This document shows positions 26,301-39,795 of a stretch of DNA of 64,000 nt, in pieces. Each line of letters starts with the position of its first letter. The first letter of the stretch is position 1. Below the pieces are notes generated by a model. It made no database searches. It saw only the letters and a list, made by a program, of their open reading frames with translations, and had not been told where the DNA came from. A program made the position numbers and the translations under genes. The stretch is taken from NCBI GenBank assembly GCA_036245805.1, contig BTRK01000001.1, positions 30,945,087 through 31,009,086 on the forward strand, given 5' to 3'. The DNA comes from Pristionchus mayeri. Lineage: Eukaryota > Nematoda > Chromadorea > Rhabditida > Neodiplogasteridae.

Positions 26301-26882
26301 TTTTAATCGGGAGGAACGTGTGATATGTGAAACTATTAAAAAATAGCCTATTGAAGACGAAGGAGTGAGTCTTTAATTGTTTTGCTATTGTAAACACAAG
26401 TGATCGCTAAATTTAAGATCTTTAAAAGAATGAAAAATGATAAAAAGGAAATGTGTTTTTACTGGTTTTATCGAGGGACCAATGGAAGACTCCGCCCCAA
26501 AATGTTCCCCGCGGGAACATCCCCTCTTAACAGAGTGTCGGGAAAAATCATGCCGTGCAACTACAATCAAGGGGAACATAAATTGTGGATGCAAACAGAA
26601 AACCGAGTTTCAACAAGGAGATTTCGAGTGTTTTACTCTTCGGTATTATGACAAATATGAGCATGCGGAAAGTTTTGAGACTTAATCGGAATCAACGAGA
26701 AAACCAAGGAATAAGAGAGAGATACTTACATGTCCACAGTGGCAGTAGTAGGTGTAGAGGGGCTTGACGAAGTACTCTTCTCTGTCCTCTGAGTCGACGA
26801 TCTTGGCGTCCGTCGACTGGTCAGTGTCGACGTGCGATACCTCCATCGCCTCGATGTCGACCAACGCCTGTGACGTCGTCAT
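20307..26882 (-). CDS. STEEP1: STEEP1 (CXorf56) family protein, 230 aa
   Basis: STEEP family proteins promote exit of STING from the ER in mammals and are conserved well outside vertebrates; the nematode role is not known to me. Six exons join in phase: 26730-26882 (ATG), 25740-25870, 25235-25340, 24776-24844, 24293-24382 and 20307-20450 (TGA at 20307-20309), for 230 residues against about 222 in human. Diagnostic blocks are [46 protein letters not shown] (with YCHC, four paired cysteines, probably a metal site), [19 protein letters not shown] and [19 protein letters not shown]. All are in family order. Intron 5 is 3.8 kb, far longer than the others, and contains a MITE and a 1,085-bp tandem duplication. 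Intron 1 has an inverted repeat. The gene looks intact. Confidence 0.93.
20649..20738. repeat. MITE, copy 2 of the GGTACTAGG family
   Basis: A 90-bp palindrome in STEEP1 intron 5. The left arm CACTAGGTCGGATGAGAACT continues into ATGACGTCAT; the right arm is the complement and ends CTAGTACC. Closely related to the copy at 55884-55974 and, at its ends, to that at 6113-6252. Confidence 0.8.
21698..23847. repeat. Near-identical 1,085-bp tandem duplication in STEEP1 intron 5
   Basis: Copy 1 starts at about 21698 and copy 2 at about 22783, both with CTCGTCCCCCGGATATAGCC, and they read the same wherever I compared them (offset 1,085 throughout). The junction near 22740-22782 has CATCGTTATTGTGAACAC twice in a row. 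Copy 2 ends in the same motif and runs straight into a run of 22 C (23846-23867). Each copy contains a small hairpin (AAAATCGAGAC and its complement, about 22423-22480 in copy 1). No coding potential on either strand. Confidence 0.9.
25933..26570. repeat. Inverted-repeat element in STEEP1 intron 1
   Basis: CGGCATGATTTTTCCCGAC near 25948 is matched by its complement GTCGGGAAAAATCATGCCG near 26537, and both sides continue into related CCCCGGGG or CCCCGCGGGG blocks. The interior is A/T-rich and non-coding. The outer limits are not clear. Confidence 0.5.
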
Positions 26883-27344
26883 CCTTGCTGAAACACGAGT
26901 AATTTACAGAGAAATTTCAGGAGTAACATGGGTAAGCGTAAAAGGATTGCAACGCGTGAATGCGAAGAGAGGGAAAGATTGAAACACAGACAGTGATGAC
27001 ATTCAGCGATTCCAGTACTGTAAATTAAGAAAGTAGAACAATAAACATGCGAAACTCATCGGAATTCAATCAACGGATTTCGAAAACAAAAGCCTCTCAA
27101 GTCTCAAGTAAAAGTCTCGAACTATTGCAGAGAGAGACGCATCTACTTCACAAGAATCCGTACCGTATGCCAATAATATGTCGATTAGTGACTTTATTTT
27201 GAAGACATTTTAAAAAACCATTTATAAATGGTTTTTTGGAGTGGCAGTGAGATAGAGAGGGGGGCAGAGTGAGAGGATTTTATTTAAAATATTCATATCT
27301 TTAAACTTTGTGAGAGAGAAGGAGAAGAGGGGAAGGTGGGGGAT
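26883..27344. other. STEEP1 upstream region; no gene seen
   Basis: Presumed promoter and 5' UTR of STEEP1 on the minus strand. It holds a perfect palindrome of 26 bp, AAAAAACCATTT/ATAAATGGTTTTTT, at about 27212-27237. Degenerate satellite-like sequence begins near 27330. Confidence 0.5.
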
Positions 27345-30300
27345 GAAGATTTTACTAGCTATCGTTGACTTGTTCAGGAATGATTGTTAGCACAACCACT
27401 GAAAAAGGAGGTGGATGAAGTAGCCAGAATATTTCACGAGAGATGGATATTGAAATGGGGGAAGTGTGACCAGTTTGATCGTATCAGATGCAGGTACAGC
27501 GTTCGTGAATGAGATGATAAGTGAGATATCGAGCATCTGGGAGATTGAATATAGGAGAGGGAGGATAGCGGGGGGGGGGGGGGGAGATTGAGATTTTACT
27601 CGCTATCGTTGACTTGTACAAGAATGATTGTTAGCACAACCACTGAAAACGGAGAAGGTGGATGAAGTAGCCAGAATATTTTCACGAGCGATGGACATTG
27701 AAATGGGGAAGTGTGACCAGTTTGACCGTATCAGATGCAGGTACAGCGTTCGTGAATGAGATGATAAGTGAGATATCGAGCATCTGGGAGATTGAATATA
27801 GGAGAGGGAGGATAGCGGGGGGGGGGGGGAGATTGAGATTTTACTCGCTATCGTTGACTTGTACAAGAATGATTGTTAGCACAACCACTGAAAACGGAGA
27901 AGGTGGATGAAGTAGCCAGAATATTTTCACGAGCGATGGACATTGAAATGGGGAAGTGTGACCAGTTTGACCGTATCAGATGCAGGTACAGCGTTCGTGA
28001 ATGAGATGATAAGTGAGATATCGAGCATCTGGGAGATTGAATATAGGAGAGGGAGGATAGCGGGGGGGGGGGGGAGATTGAGATTTTACTCGCTATCGTT
28101 GACTTGTACAAGAATGATTGTTAGCACAACCACTGAAAACGGAGAAGGTGGATGAAGTAGCCAGAATATTTTCACGAGAGATGGATATTGAAATGGGGAA
28201 GTGTGACCAGTTTGATCGTATCAGATGCAGGTACAGCGTTCGTGAATGAGATGACACATGAGATATCGAGCATCTGGGAGATTGAATATAGGAGAGGGAT
28301 TATAGGGGGGAGGGGAGATTGAGATTTTACTCGCTATTGTTGACTTGTTCAAGAATGATTGTTAGCACAACCAATGAAAACGGAGAAGGTGGAAGAAGTA
28401 GCCAGAATATTTTCACGAGAGATGGATATTGAAATGGGGAAGTGTGACCAGTTTGATCGTATCAGATGCAGGTACAGCGTTCGTGAATGAGATGACACAT
28501 GAGATATCGAGCATCTGGGAGATTGAATATAGGAGAGGGAGGATAGCGGGGGGGGGGGGGGAGATTGAGATTTTACTTGCTATCGTTGACTTGTACAAGA
28601 ATGATTGTTAGCACAGCCACTGAAAACGGAGAAGGTGGATGAAGTAGCCAGAATATTTTCACGAGAGATGGATATTGAAATGGGGAAGTGTGACCAGTTT
28701 GATCGTATCAGATGCAGGTACAGCGTTCGTGAATGAGATGACACATGAGATATCGAGCATCTGGGAGATTGAATATAGGAGAGGGATTATAGGGGGGGGG
28801 GGGAGATTGAGATTTTACTCGCTATTGTTGACTTGTTCAAGAATGATTGTTAGCACAACCACTGAAAACGGAGAAGGTGGATGAAGTAGCCAGAATATTT
28901 CACGAGAGATGGATATTGAAATGGGGAAGTGTGACCAGTTTGATCGTATCAGATGCAGGTACAGCGTTCGTGAATGAGATGACACATGAGATATCGAGCA
29001 TCTGGGAGATTGAATATAGGAGAGGGATTATAGGGGGGAGGGGAGATTGAGATTTTACTCGCTATTGTTGACTTGTACAAGAATGATTGTTAGCACAACC
29101 ACTGAAAACGGAGAAGGTGGATGAAGTAGCCAGAATATTTCACGAGAGATGGATATTGAAATGGGGAAGTGTGACCAGTTTGATCGTATCAGATGCAGGT
29201 ACAGCGTTCGTGAGTGAGATGATAAGTGAGATATCGAGCATCTGGGAGATTGAATATAGGAGAGAGATTATAGGGGGGGGGGGGGAGATTGAGATTTTAC
29301 TCGCTATTGTTGACTTGTTCAAGAATGATTGTTAGCACAACCACTGAAAACGGAGAAGGTGGATGAAGTAGCCAGAATATTTCACGAGAGATGGATATTA
29401 AAATGGGGAAGTGTGACCAGTTTGATCGTATCAGATGCAGGTACAGCGTTCGTGAATGAGATGACACATGAGATATCGAGCATCTGGGAGATTGAATATA
29501 GGAGAGGGAGGATAGGGGGGGGGAGATTGAGATTTTACTCGCTATTGTTGACTTGTACAAGAATGATTGTTAGCACAACCACTGAAAACGGAGAAGGTGG
29601 ATGAAGTATCCAGAATATTTCACGAGAGATGGATATTGAAATGGGGAAGTGTGACCAGTTTGATCGTATCAGATGCAGGTACAGCGTTCGTGAATGAGAT
29701 GACACATGAGATATCGAGCATCTGGGAGATTGAATATAGGAGAGGGAGGATAGGGGGGGGGGGGAGATTGAGATTTTACTCGCTATCGTTGACTTGTACA
29801 AGAATGATTGTTAGCACAACCACTGAAAACGGAGAAGGTGGATGAAGTAGCCAGAATATTTTCACGAGAGATGGATATTGAAATGGGGAAGTGTGACCAG
29901 TTTGATCGTATCAGATGCAGGTACAGCGTTCGTGAATGAGATGACACATGAGATATCGAGCATCTGGGAGATTGAATATAGGAGAGGGATTATAGGGGGG
30001 AGGGGAGATTGAGATTTTACTCGCTATTGTTGACTTGTTCAAGAATGATTGTTAGCACAACCACTGAAAACGGAGAAGGTGGATGAAGTAGCCAGAATAT
30101 TTCACGAGAGATGGATATTGAAATGGGGAAGTGTGACCAGTTTGATCGTATCAGATGCAGGTACAGCGTTCGTGAGTGAGATGATAAGTGAGATATCGAG
30201 CATCTGGGATATTGAATATAGGAGAGGGAGGATAGCGGGGGGGGGGGGGAGATTGAGATTTTACTTGCTATCGTTGACTTGTACAAGAATGATTGTTAGC

Positions 30301-33300
30301 ACAACCACTGAAAACGGAGAAGGTGGATGAAGTAGCCAGAATATTTTCACGAGAGATGGATATTGAAATGGGGAAGTGTGACCAGTTTGATCGTATCAGA
30401 TGCAGGTACAGCGTTCGTGAATGAGATGACACATGAGATATCGAGCATCTGGGAGATTGAATATAGGAGTGGGATTATAGGGGGGGGGGGGGAGATTGAG
30501 ATTTTACTCGCTATTGTTGACTTGTTCAAGAATGATTGTTAGCACAACCACTGAAAACGGAGAAGGTGGATGAAGTAGCCAGAATATTTCACGAGAGATG
30601 GATATTGAAATGGGGAAGTGTGACCAGTTTGATCGTATCAGATGCAGGTACAGCGTTCGTGAGTGAGATGATAAGTGAGATATCGAGCATCTGGGAGATT
30701 GAATATAGGAGAGAGATTATAGGGGGGGGGGGGGGAGATTGAGATTTTACTCGCTATTGTTGACTTGTTCAAGAATGATTGTTAGCACAACCACTGAAAA
30801 CGGAGAAGGTGGATGAAGTAGCCAGAATATTTCACGAGAGATGGATATTAAAATGGGGAAGTGTGACCAGTTTGATCGTATCAGATGCAGGTACAGCGTT
30901 CGTGAATGAGATGACACATGAGATATCGAGCATCTGGGAGATTGAATATAGGAGAGGGAGGATAGGGGGGGGGAGATTGAGATTTTACTCGCTATTGTTG
31001 ACTTGTACAAGAATGATTGTTAGCACAACCACTGAAAACGGAGAAGGTGGATGAAGTATCCAGAATATTTCACGAGAGATGGATATTGAAATGGGGAAGT
31101 GTGACCAGTTTGATCGTATCAGATGCAGGTACAGCGTTCGTGAATGAGATGACACATGAGATATCGAGCATCTGGGAGATTGAATATAGGAGAGGGAGGA
31201 TAGGGGGGGGGGGAGATTGAGATTTTACTCGCTATCGTTGACTTGTACAAGAATGATTGTTAGCACAACCACTGAAAACGGAGAAGGTGGATGAAGTAGC
31301 CAGAATATTTTCACGAGAGATGGATATTGAAATGGGGAAGTGTGACCAGTTTGATCGTATCAGATGCAGGTACAGCGTTCGTGAATGAGATGACACATGA
31401 GATATCGAGCATCTGGGAGATTGAATATAGGAGAGGGATTATAGGGGGGAGGGGAGATTGAGATTTTACTCGCTATTGTTGACTTGTTCAAGAATGATTG
31501 TTAGCACAACCACTGAAAACGGAGAAGGTGGATGAAGTAGCCAGAATATTTCACGAGAGATGGATATTGAAATGGGGAAGTGTGACCAGTTTGATCGTAT
31601 CAGATGCAGGTACAGCGTTCGTGAGTGAGATGATAAGTGAGATATCGAGCATCTGGGATATTGAATATAGGAGAGGGAGGATAGCGGGGGGGGGGGGGGA
31701 GATTGAGATTTTACTTGCTATCGTTGACTTGTACAAGAATGATTGTTAGCACAACCACTGAAAACGGAGAAGGTGGATGAAGTAGCCAGAATATTTTCAC
31801 GAGAGATGGATATTGAAATGGGGAAGTGTGACCAGTTTGATCGTATCAGATGCAGGTACAGCGTTCGTGAATGAGATGACACATGAGATATCGAGCATCT
31901 GGGAGATTGAATATAGGAGTGGGATTATAGGGGGGGGGGGGGGAGATTGAGATTTTACTCGCTATTGTTGACTTGTTCAAGAATGATTGTTAGCACAACC
32001 ACTGAAAACGGAGAAGGTGGATGAAGTATCCAGAATATTTCACGAGAGATGGATATTGAACTGGGGAAGTGTGACCAGTTTGATCGTATCAGATGCAGGT
32101 ACTGCGTTCGTGAGTGAGATGATAAATGAGATATCGAGCATCTGGGAGATTGAATATAGGAGAGGGAGAATAGGGGGGAGGGGGGGGGATGGGGAGATTG
32201 AGATTTTACTCGCTATTGTTGACTTGTTCAAGAATGATTGTTAGCACAACCACTGAAAACGGAGAAGGTGGATGAAGTAGCCAGAATATTTCACGAGAGA
32301 TGGATATTGAAATGGGGAAGTGTGACCAGTTTGATCGTATCAGATGCAGGTACAGCGTTCGTGAATGAGATGACACATGAGATATCGAGCATCTGGGAGA
32401 TTGAATATAGGAGAGGGAGGATAGGGGGGGGGGGAGATTGAGATTTTACTCGCTATCGTTGACTTGTACAAGAATGATTGTTAGCACAACCACTGAAAAC
32501 GGAGAAAGTGGATGAAGTAGCCAGAATATTTCACGAGAGATGGATATTGAAATGGGGAAGTGTGACCAGTTTGATCGTATCAGATGCAGGTACAGCGTTC
32601 GTGAATGAGATGACACATGAGATATCGAGCATCTGGGAGATTGAATATAGGAGAGGGAGGATAGGGGGGGGGGGGAGATTGAGATTTTACTCGCTATCGT
32701 TGACTTGTACAAGAATGATTGTTAGCACAACCACTGAAAACGGAGAAGGTGGATGAAGTATCCAGAATATTTCACGAGAGATGGATATTGAAATGGGGAA
32801 GTGTGACCAGGGTGATCGTATCAGATGCAGGTACAGCGTTCGTGAATGAGATGACACATGAGATATCGAGCATCTGGGAGATTGAATATAGGAGAGGGAG
32901 GATAGGGGGGGGGGGGAGATTGAGATTTTACTCGCTATCGTTGACTTGTACAAGAATGATTGTTAGCACAACCACTGAAAACGGAGAAGGTGGATGAAGT
33001 AGCCAGAATATTTCACGAGAGATGGATATTGAAATGGGGAAGTGTGACCAGTTTGATCGTATCAGATGCAGGTACAGCGTTCGTGAATGAGATGACACAT
33101 GAGATATCGAGCATCTGGGAGATTGAATATAGGAGAGGGAGGATAGGGGGGGGGGGGAGATTGAGATTTTACTCGCTATCGTTGACTTGTACAAGAATGA
33201 TTGTTAGCACAACCACTGAAAACGGAGAAGGTGGATGAAGTATCCAGAATATTTCACGAGAGATGGATATTGAAATGGGGAAGTGTGACCAGGGTGATCG

Positions 33301-36300
33301 TATCAGATGCAGGTACAGCGTTCGTGAATGAGATGATAAATGAGATATCGAGCATCTGGGAGATTGAATATAGGAGAGGGAGAATAGGGGGGAGGGGGGG
33401 GGGGGGTGATTGAGATTTTACTCGCTATCGTTGACTTGTTCAAGAATGATTGTTAGCACAACCACTAAAAACGGAGAAGGTGGATGAAGTAGCCAGAATA
33501 TTTCACGAGAGATGGATATTAAAATGGGGAAGTGTGACCAGTTTGATCGTATCAGATGCAGGTACAGCGTTCGTGAATGAGATGACACATGAGATATCGA
33601 GCATCTGGGAGATTGAATATAGGAGAGGGAGGATAGGGGGGGGGAGATTGAGATTTTACTCGCTATCGTTGACTTGTACAAGAATGATTGTTAGCACAAC
33701 CACTGAAAACGGAGAAGGTGGATGAAGTATCCAGAATATTTCACGAGAGATGGATATTGAAATGGGGAAGTGTGACCAGTTTGATCGTATCAGATGCAGG
33801 TACAGCGTTCGTGAGTGAGATGATAAATGAGATATCGAGCATCTGGGAGATTGAATATAGGAGAGGGAGAATAGGGGGGAGGGGGGGGGGAGGGGAGATT
33901 GAGATTTTACTCGCTATTGTTGACTTGTTCAAGAATGATTGTTAGCACAACCACTGAAAACGGAGAAGGTGGATGAAGTAGCCAGAATATTTCACGAGAG
34001 ATGGATATTAAAATGGGGAAGTGTGACCAGTTTGATCGTATCAGATGCAGGTACAGCGTTCGTGAATGAGATGACACATGAGATATCGAGCATCTGGGAG
34101 ATTGAATATAGGAGAGGGAGGATAGGGGGGGGGGGGGGAGATTGAGATTTTACTCGCTATCGTTGACTTGTACAAGAATGATTGTTAGCACAACCACTGA
34201 AAACGGAGAAGGTGGATGAAGTAGCCAGAATATTTCACGAGAGATGGATATTGAAATGGGGAAGTGTGACCAGTTTGATCGTATCAGATGCAGGTACAGC
34301 GTTCGTGAATGAGATGACACATGAGATATCGAGCATCTGGGAGATTGAATATAGGAGAGGGAGGATAGGGGGGGGGGGGAGATTGAGATTTTACTCGCTA
34401 TCGTTGACTTGTACAAGAATGATTGTTAGCACAACCACTGAAAACGGAGAAGGTGGATGAAGTATCCAGAATATTTCACGAGAGATGGATATTGAAATGG
34501 GGAAGTGTGACCAGGGTGATCGTATCAGATGCAGGTACAGCGTTCGTGAATGAGATGATAAATGAGATATCGAGCATCTGGGAGATTGAATATAGGAGAG
34601 GGAGAATAGGGGGGAGGGGGGGGGGTGATTGAGATTTTACTCGCTATCGTTGACTTGTTCAAGAATGATTGTTAGCACAACCACTAAAAACGGAGAAGGT
34701 GGATGAAGTAGCCAGAATATTTCACGAGAGATGGATATTAAAATGGGGAAGTGTGACCAGTTTGATCGTATCAGATGCAGGTACAGCGTTCGTGAATGAG
34801 ATGACACATGAGATATCGAGCATCTGGGAGATTGAATATAGGAGAGGGAGGATAGGGGGGGGGAGATTGAGATTTTACTCGCTATCGTTGACTTGTACAA
34901 GAATGATTGTTAGCACAACCACTGAAAACGGAGAAGGTGGATGAAGTATCCAGAATATTTCACGAGAGATGGATATTGAAATGGGGAAGTGTGACCAGTT
35001 TGATCGTATCAGATGCAGGTACAGCGTTCGTGAGTGAGATGATAAATGAGATATCGAGCATCTGGGAGATTGAATATAGGAGAGGGAGAATAGGGGGGAG
35101 GGGGGGGGGATGGGGAGATTGAGATTTTACTCGCTATTGTTGACTTGTTCAAGAATGATTGTTAGCACAACCACTGAAAACGGAGAAGGTGGATGAAGTA
35201 GCCAGAATATTTCACGAGAGATGGATATTAAAATGGGGAAGTGTGACCAGTTTGATCGTATCAGATGCAGGTACAGCGTTCGTGAATGAGATGACACATG
35301 AGATATCGAGCATCTGGGAGATTGAATATAGGAGAGGGAGGATAGGGGGGGGGGGGAGATTGAGATTTTACTCGCTATCGTTGACTTGTACAAGAATGAT
35401 TGCTAGCACAACCACTGAAAACGGAGAAGGTGGATGAAGTATCCAGAATATTTCACGAGAGATGGATATTGAAATGGGGAAGTGTGACCAGTTTGATCGT
35501 ATCAGATGCAGGTACAGCGTTCGTGAATGAGATGACACATGAGATATCGAGCATCTGGGAGATTGAATATAGGAGAGGGAGGATAGGGGGGGGGGGGGGG
35601 GGAGATTGAGATTTTACTCGCTATCGTTGACTTGTACAAGAATGATTGTTAGCACAACCACTGAAAACGGAGAAGGTGGATGAAGTAGCCAGAATATTTT
35701 CACGAGAGATGGATATTGAAATGGAGAAGTGTGACCAGTTTGATCGTATCAGATGCAGGTACAGCGTTCGTGAATGAGATGACACATGAGATATCGAGCA
35801 TCTGGGAGATTGAATATAGGAGAGGGATTATAGGGGGGGGGGGAGATTGAGATTTTACTCGCTATTGTTGACTTGTTCAAGAATGATTGTTAGCACAACC
35901 ACTGAAAACGGAGAAGGTGGATGAAGTATCCAGAATATTTCACGAGAGATGGATATTGAACTGGGGAAGTGTGACCAGTTTGATCGTATCAGATGCAGGT
36001 ACTGCGTTCGTGAGTGAGATGATAAATGAGATATCGAGCATCTGGGAGATTGAATATAGGAGAGGGAGAATAGGGGGGAGGGGGGGGATGGGGAGATTGA
36101 GATTTTACTCGCTATTGTTGACTTGTTCAAGAATGATTGTTAGCACAACCACTGAAAACGGAGAAGGTGGATGAAGTAGCCAGAATATTTCACGAGAGAT
36201 GGATATTGAAATGGGGAAGTGTGACCAGTTTGATCGTATCAGATGCAGGTACAGCGTTCGTGAATGAGATGACACATGAGATATCGAGCATCTGGGAGAT

Positions 36301-39300
36301 TGAATATAGGAGAGGGAGGATAGGGGGGGGGGGGAGATTGAGATTTTACTCGCTATCGTTGACTTGTACAAGAATGATTGTTAGCACAACCACTGAAAAC
36401 GGAGAAGGTGGATGAAGTAGCCAGTATATTTCACGAGAGATGGATATTGAAATGGGGAAGTGTGACCAGTTTGATCGTATCAGATGCAGGTACAGCGTTC
36501 GTGAATGAGATGACACATGAGATATCGAGCATCTGGGAGATTGAATATAGGAGAGGGAGGATAGGGGGGGGAGGAGATTGAGATTTTACTCGCTATCGTT
36601 GACTTGTACAAGAATGATTGTTAGCACAACCACTGAAAACGGAGAAGGTGGATGAAGTATCCAGAATATTTCACGAGAGATGGATATTGAAATGGGGAAG
36701 TGTGACCAGGGTGATCGTATCAGATGCAGGTACAGCGTTCGTGAATGAGATGACACATGAGATATCGAGCATCTGGGAGATTGAATATAGGAGAGGGAGG
36801 ATAGGGGGGGGGGGGGGGGAGATTGAGATTTTACTCGCTATCGTTGACTTGTACAAGAATGATTGTTAGCACAACCACTGAAAACGGAGAAGGTGGATGA
36901 AGTAGCCAGAATATTTTCACGAGAGATGGATATTGAAATGGAGAAGTGTGACCAGTTTGATCGTATCAGATGCAGGTACAGCGTTCGTGAATGAGATGAC
37001 ACATGAGATATCGAGCATCTGGGAGATTGAATATAGGAGAGGGATTATAGGGGGGGGGGGGAGATTGAGATTTTACTCGCTATTGTTGACTTGTTCAAGA
37101 ATGATTGTTAGCACAACCACTGAAAACGGAGAAGGTGGATGAAGTATCCAGAATATTTCACGAGAGATGGATATTGAACTGGGGAAGTGTGACCAGTTTG
37201 ATCGTATCAGATGCAGGTACAGCGTTCGTGAATGAGATGACACATGAGATATCGAGCATCTGGGAGATTGAATATAGGAGAGGGATTATAGGGGGGGGGG
37301 GAGATTGAGATTTTACTCGCTATTGTTGACTTGTTCAAGAATGATTGTTAGCACAACCACTGAAAACGGAGAAGGTGGATGAAGTATCCAGAATATTTCA
37401 CGAGAGATGGATATTGAACTGGGGAAGTGTGACCAGTTTGATCGTATCAGATGCAGGTACAGCGTTCGTGAGTGAGATGATAAATGAGATATCGAGCATC
37501 TGGGAGATTGAATATAGGAGAGGGAGAATAGGGGGGAGGGGGGGGATGGGGAGATTGAGATTTTACTCGCTATCGTTGACTTGTACAAGAATGATTGTTA
37601 GCACAACCACTGAAAACGGAGAAGGTGGATGAAGTAGCCAGTATATTTCACGAGAGATGGATATTGAAATGGGGAAGTGTGACCAGTTTGATCGTATCAG
37701 ATGCAGGTACAGCGTTCGTGAATGAGATGACACATGAGATATCGAGCATCTGGGAGATTGAATATAGGAGAGGGAGGATAGGGGGGGGGGGAGATTGAGA
37801 TTTTACTCGCTATCGTTGACTTGTACAAGAATGATTGTTAGCACAACCACTGAAAACGGAGAAGGTGGATGAAGTATCCAGAATATTTCACGAAAGATGG
37901 ATATTGAAATGGGGAAGTGTGACCAGTTTGATCGTATCAGATGCAGGTACAGCGTTCGTGAGTGAGATGATAAATGAGATATCGAGCATCTGGGAGATTG
38001 AATATAGGAGAGGGAGAATAGGGGGGAGGGGGGGGGGATGGGGAGATTGAGATTTTACTCGCTATTGTTGACTTGTTCAAGAATGATTGTTAGCACAACC
38101 ACTGAAAACGGAGAAGGTGGATGAAGTAGCCAGAATATTTCACGAGAGATGGATATTAAAATGGGGAAGTGTGACCAGTTTGATCGTATCAGATGCAGGT
38201 ACAGCGTTCGTGAATGAGATGACACATGAGATATCGAGCATCTGGGAGATTGAATATAGGAGAGGGAGGATAGGGGGGGGGGGAGATTGAGATTTTACTC
38301 GCTATCGTTGACTTGTACAAGAATGATTGTTAGCACAACCACTGAAAACGGAGAAGGTGGATGAAGTAGCCAGAATATTTTCACGAGAGATGGATATTGA
38401 AATGGAGAAGTGTGACCAGTTTGATCGTATCAGATGCAGGTACAGCGTTCGTGAATGAGATGACACATGAGATATCGAGCATCTGGGAGATTGAATATAG
38501 GAGAGGGATTATAGGGGGAGGGGGGGGAGATTGAGATTTTACTCGCTATTGTTGACTTGTTCAAGAATGATTGTTAGCACAACCACTGAAAACGGAGAAG
38601 GTGGATGAAGTATCCAGAATATTTCACGAGAGATGGATATTGAACTGGGGAAGTGTGACCAGTTTGATCGTATCAGATGCAGGTACTGCGTTCGTGAGTA
38701 AGATGATAAATGAGATATCGAGCATCTGGGAGATTGAATATAGGAGAGGGAGAATAGGGGGGAGGGGGGGGATGGGGAGATTGAGATTTTACTCGCTATT
38801 GTTGACTTGTTCAAGAATGATTGTTAGCACAACCACTGAAAACGGAGAAGGTGGATGAAGTAGCCAGAATATTTCACGAGAGATGGATATTGAAATGGGG
38901 AAGTGTGACCAGTTTGATCGTATCAGATGCAGGTACAGCGTTCGTGAATGAGATGACACATGAGATATCGAGCATCTGGGAGATTGAATATAGGAGAGGG
39001 AGGATAGGGGGGGGGGGAGATTGAGATTTTACTCGCTATCGTTGACTTGTACAAGAATGATTGTTAGCACAACCACTGAAAACGGAGAAGGTGGATGAAG
39101 TAGCCAGAATATTTCACGAGAGATGGATATTGAAATGGGGAAGTGTGACCAGTTTGATCGTATCAGATGCAGGTACAGCGTTCGTGAATGAGATGACACA
39201 TGAGATATCGAGCATCTGGGAGATTGAATATAGGAGAGGGAGGATAGGGGGGGGGAGATTGAGATTTTACTCGCTATCGTTGACTTGTACAAGAATGATT

Positions 39301-39795
39301 GTTAGCACAACCACTGAAAACGGAGAAGGTGGATGAAGTATCCAGAATATTTCACGAGAGATGGATATTGAAATGGGGAAGTGTGACCAGGGTGATCGTA
39401 TCAGATGCAGGTACAGCGTTCGTGAATGAGATGATAAATGAGATATCGAGCATCTGGGAGATTGAATATAGGAGAGGGAGAATAGGGGGGAGGGGGGGGA
39501 TTGAGATTTTACTCGCTATCGTTGACTTGTTCAAGAATGATTGTTAGCACAACCACTGAAAACGGAGAAGGTGGATGAAGTATCCAGAATATTTCACGAA
39601 AGATGGATATTGAAATGGGGAAGTATGACCAGGGTGATCGTATCAGATGCAGGTACAGCGTTCGTGAATGAGATGATAAATGAGATATCGAGCATCTGGG
39701 AGATTGAATATAGGAGAGGGAGGATAGGGGGGATGAGGGGGGGGAGATTGAGATTTTACTCGCAACCGTTGACTTGTTCAAGAATGATTGTTAGC
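27345..39795 (+). repeat. 12.4-kb satellite, about 51 monomers of ~238-252 bp derived from an integrase fragment
   Basis: Head-to-tail monomers begin GATTGAGATTTTACTCGCTA and end in a G run of about 8-17. The motif GATTGTTAGCACAACCACTG recurs 51 times between 27380 and 39542; a truncated 52nd start is at 39783. Monomer length varies mostly with the G run. In the plus direction the monomer translates to ILLAIVDLYKN, then after a -1 shift LAQPLKTEKVDEVARIF, then HERWILKWGSVTSLIV, then SDAGTAFVNEM and ISSIWEIEY. This matches a retroviral-type integrase core around the second catalytic Asp (SDxGxxF). Recurrent variants include GTACAAG/GTTCAAG, GACACATGAG/GATAAATGAG and AGTTTGATC/AGGGTGATC. No single continuous protein spans monomers, so I treat it as non-coding satellite. 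Confidence 0.92.
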
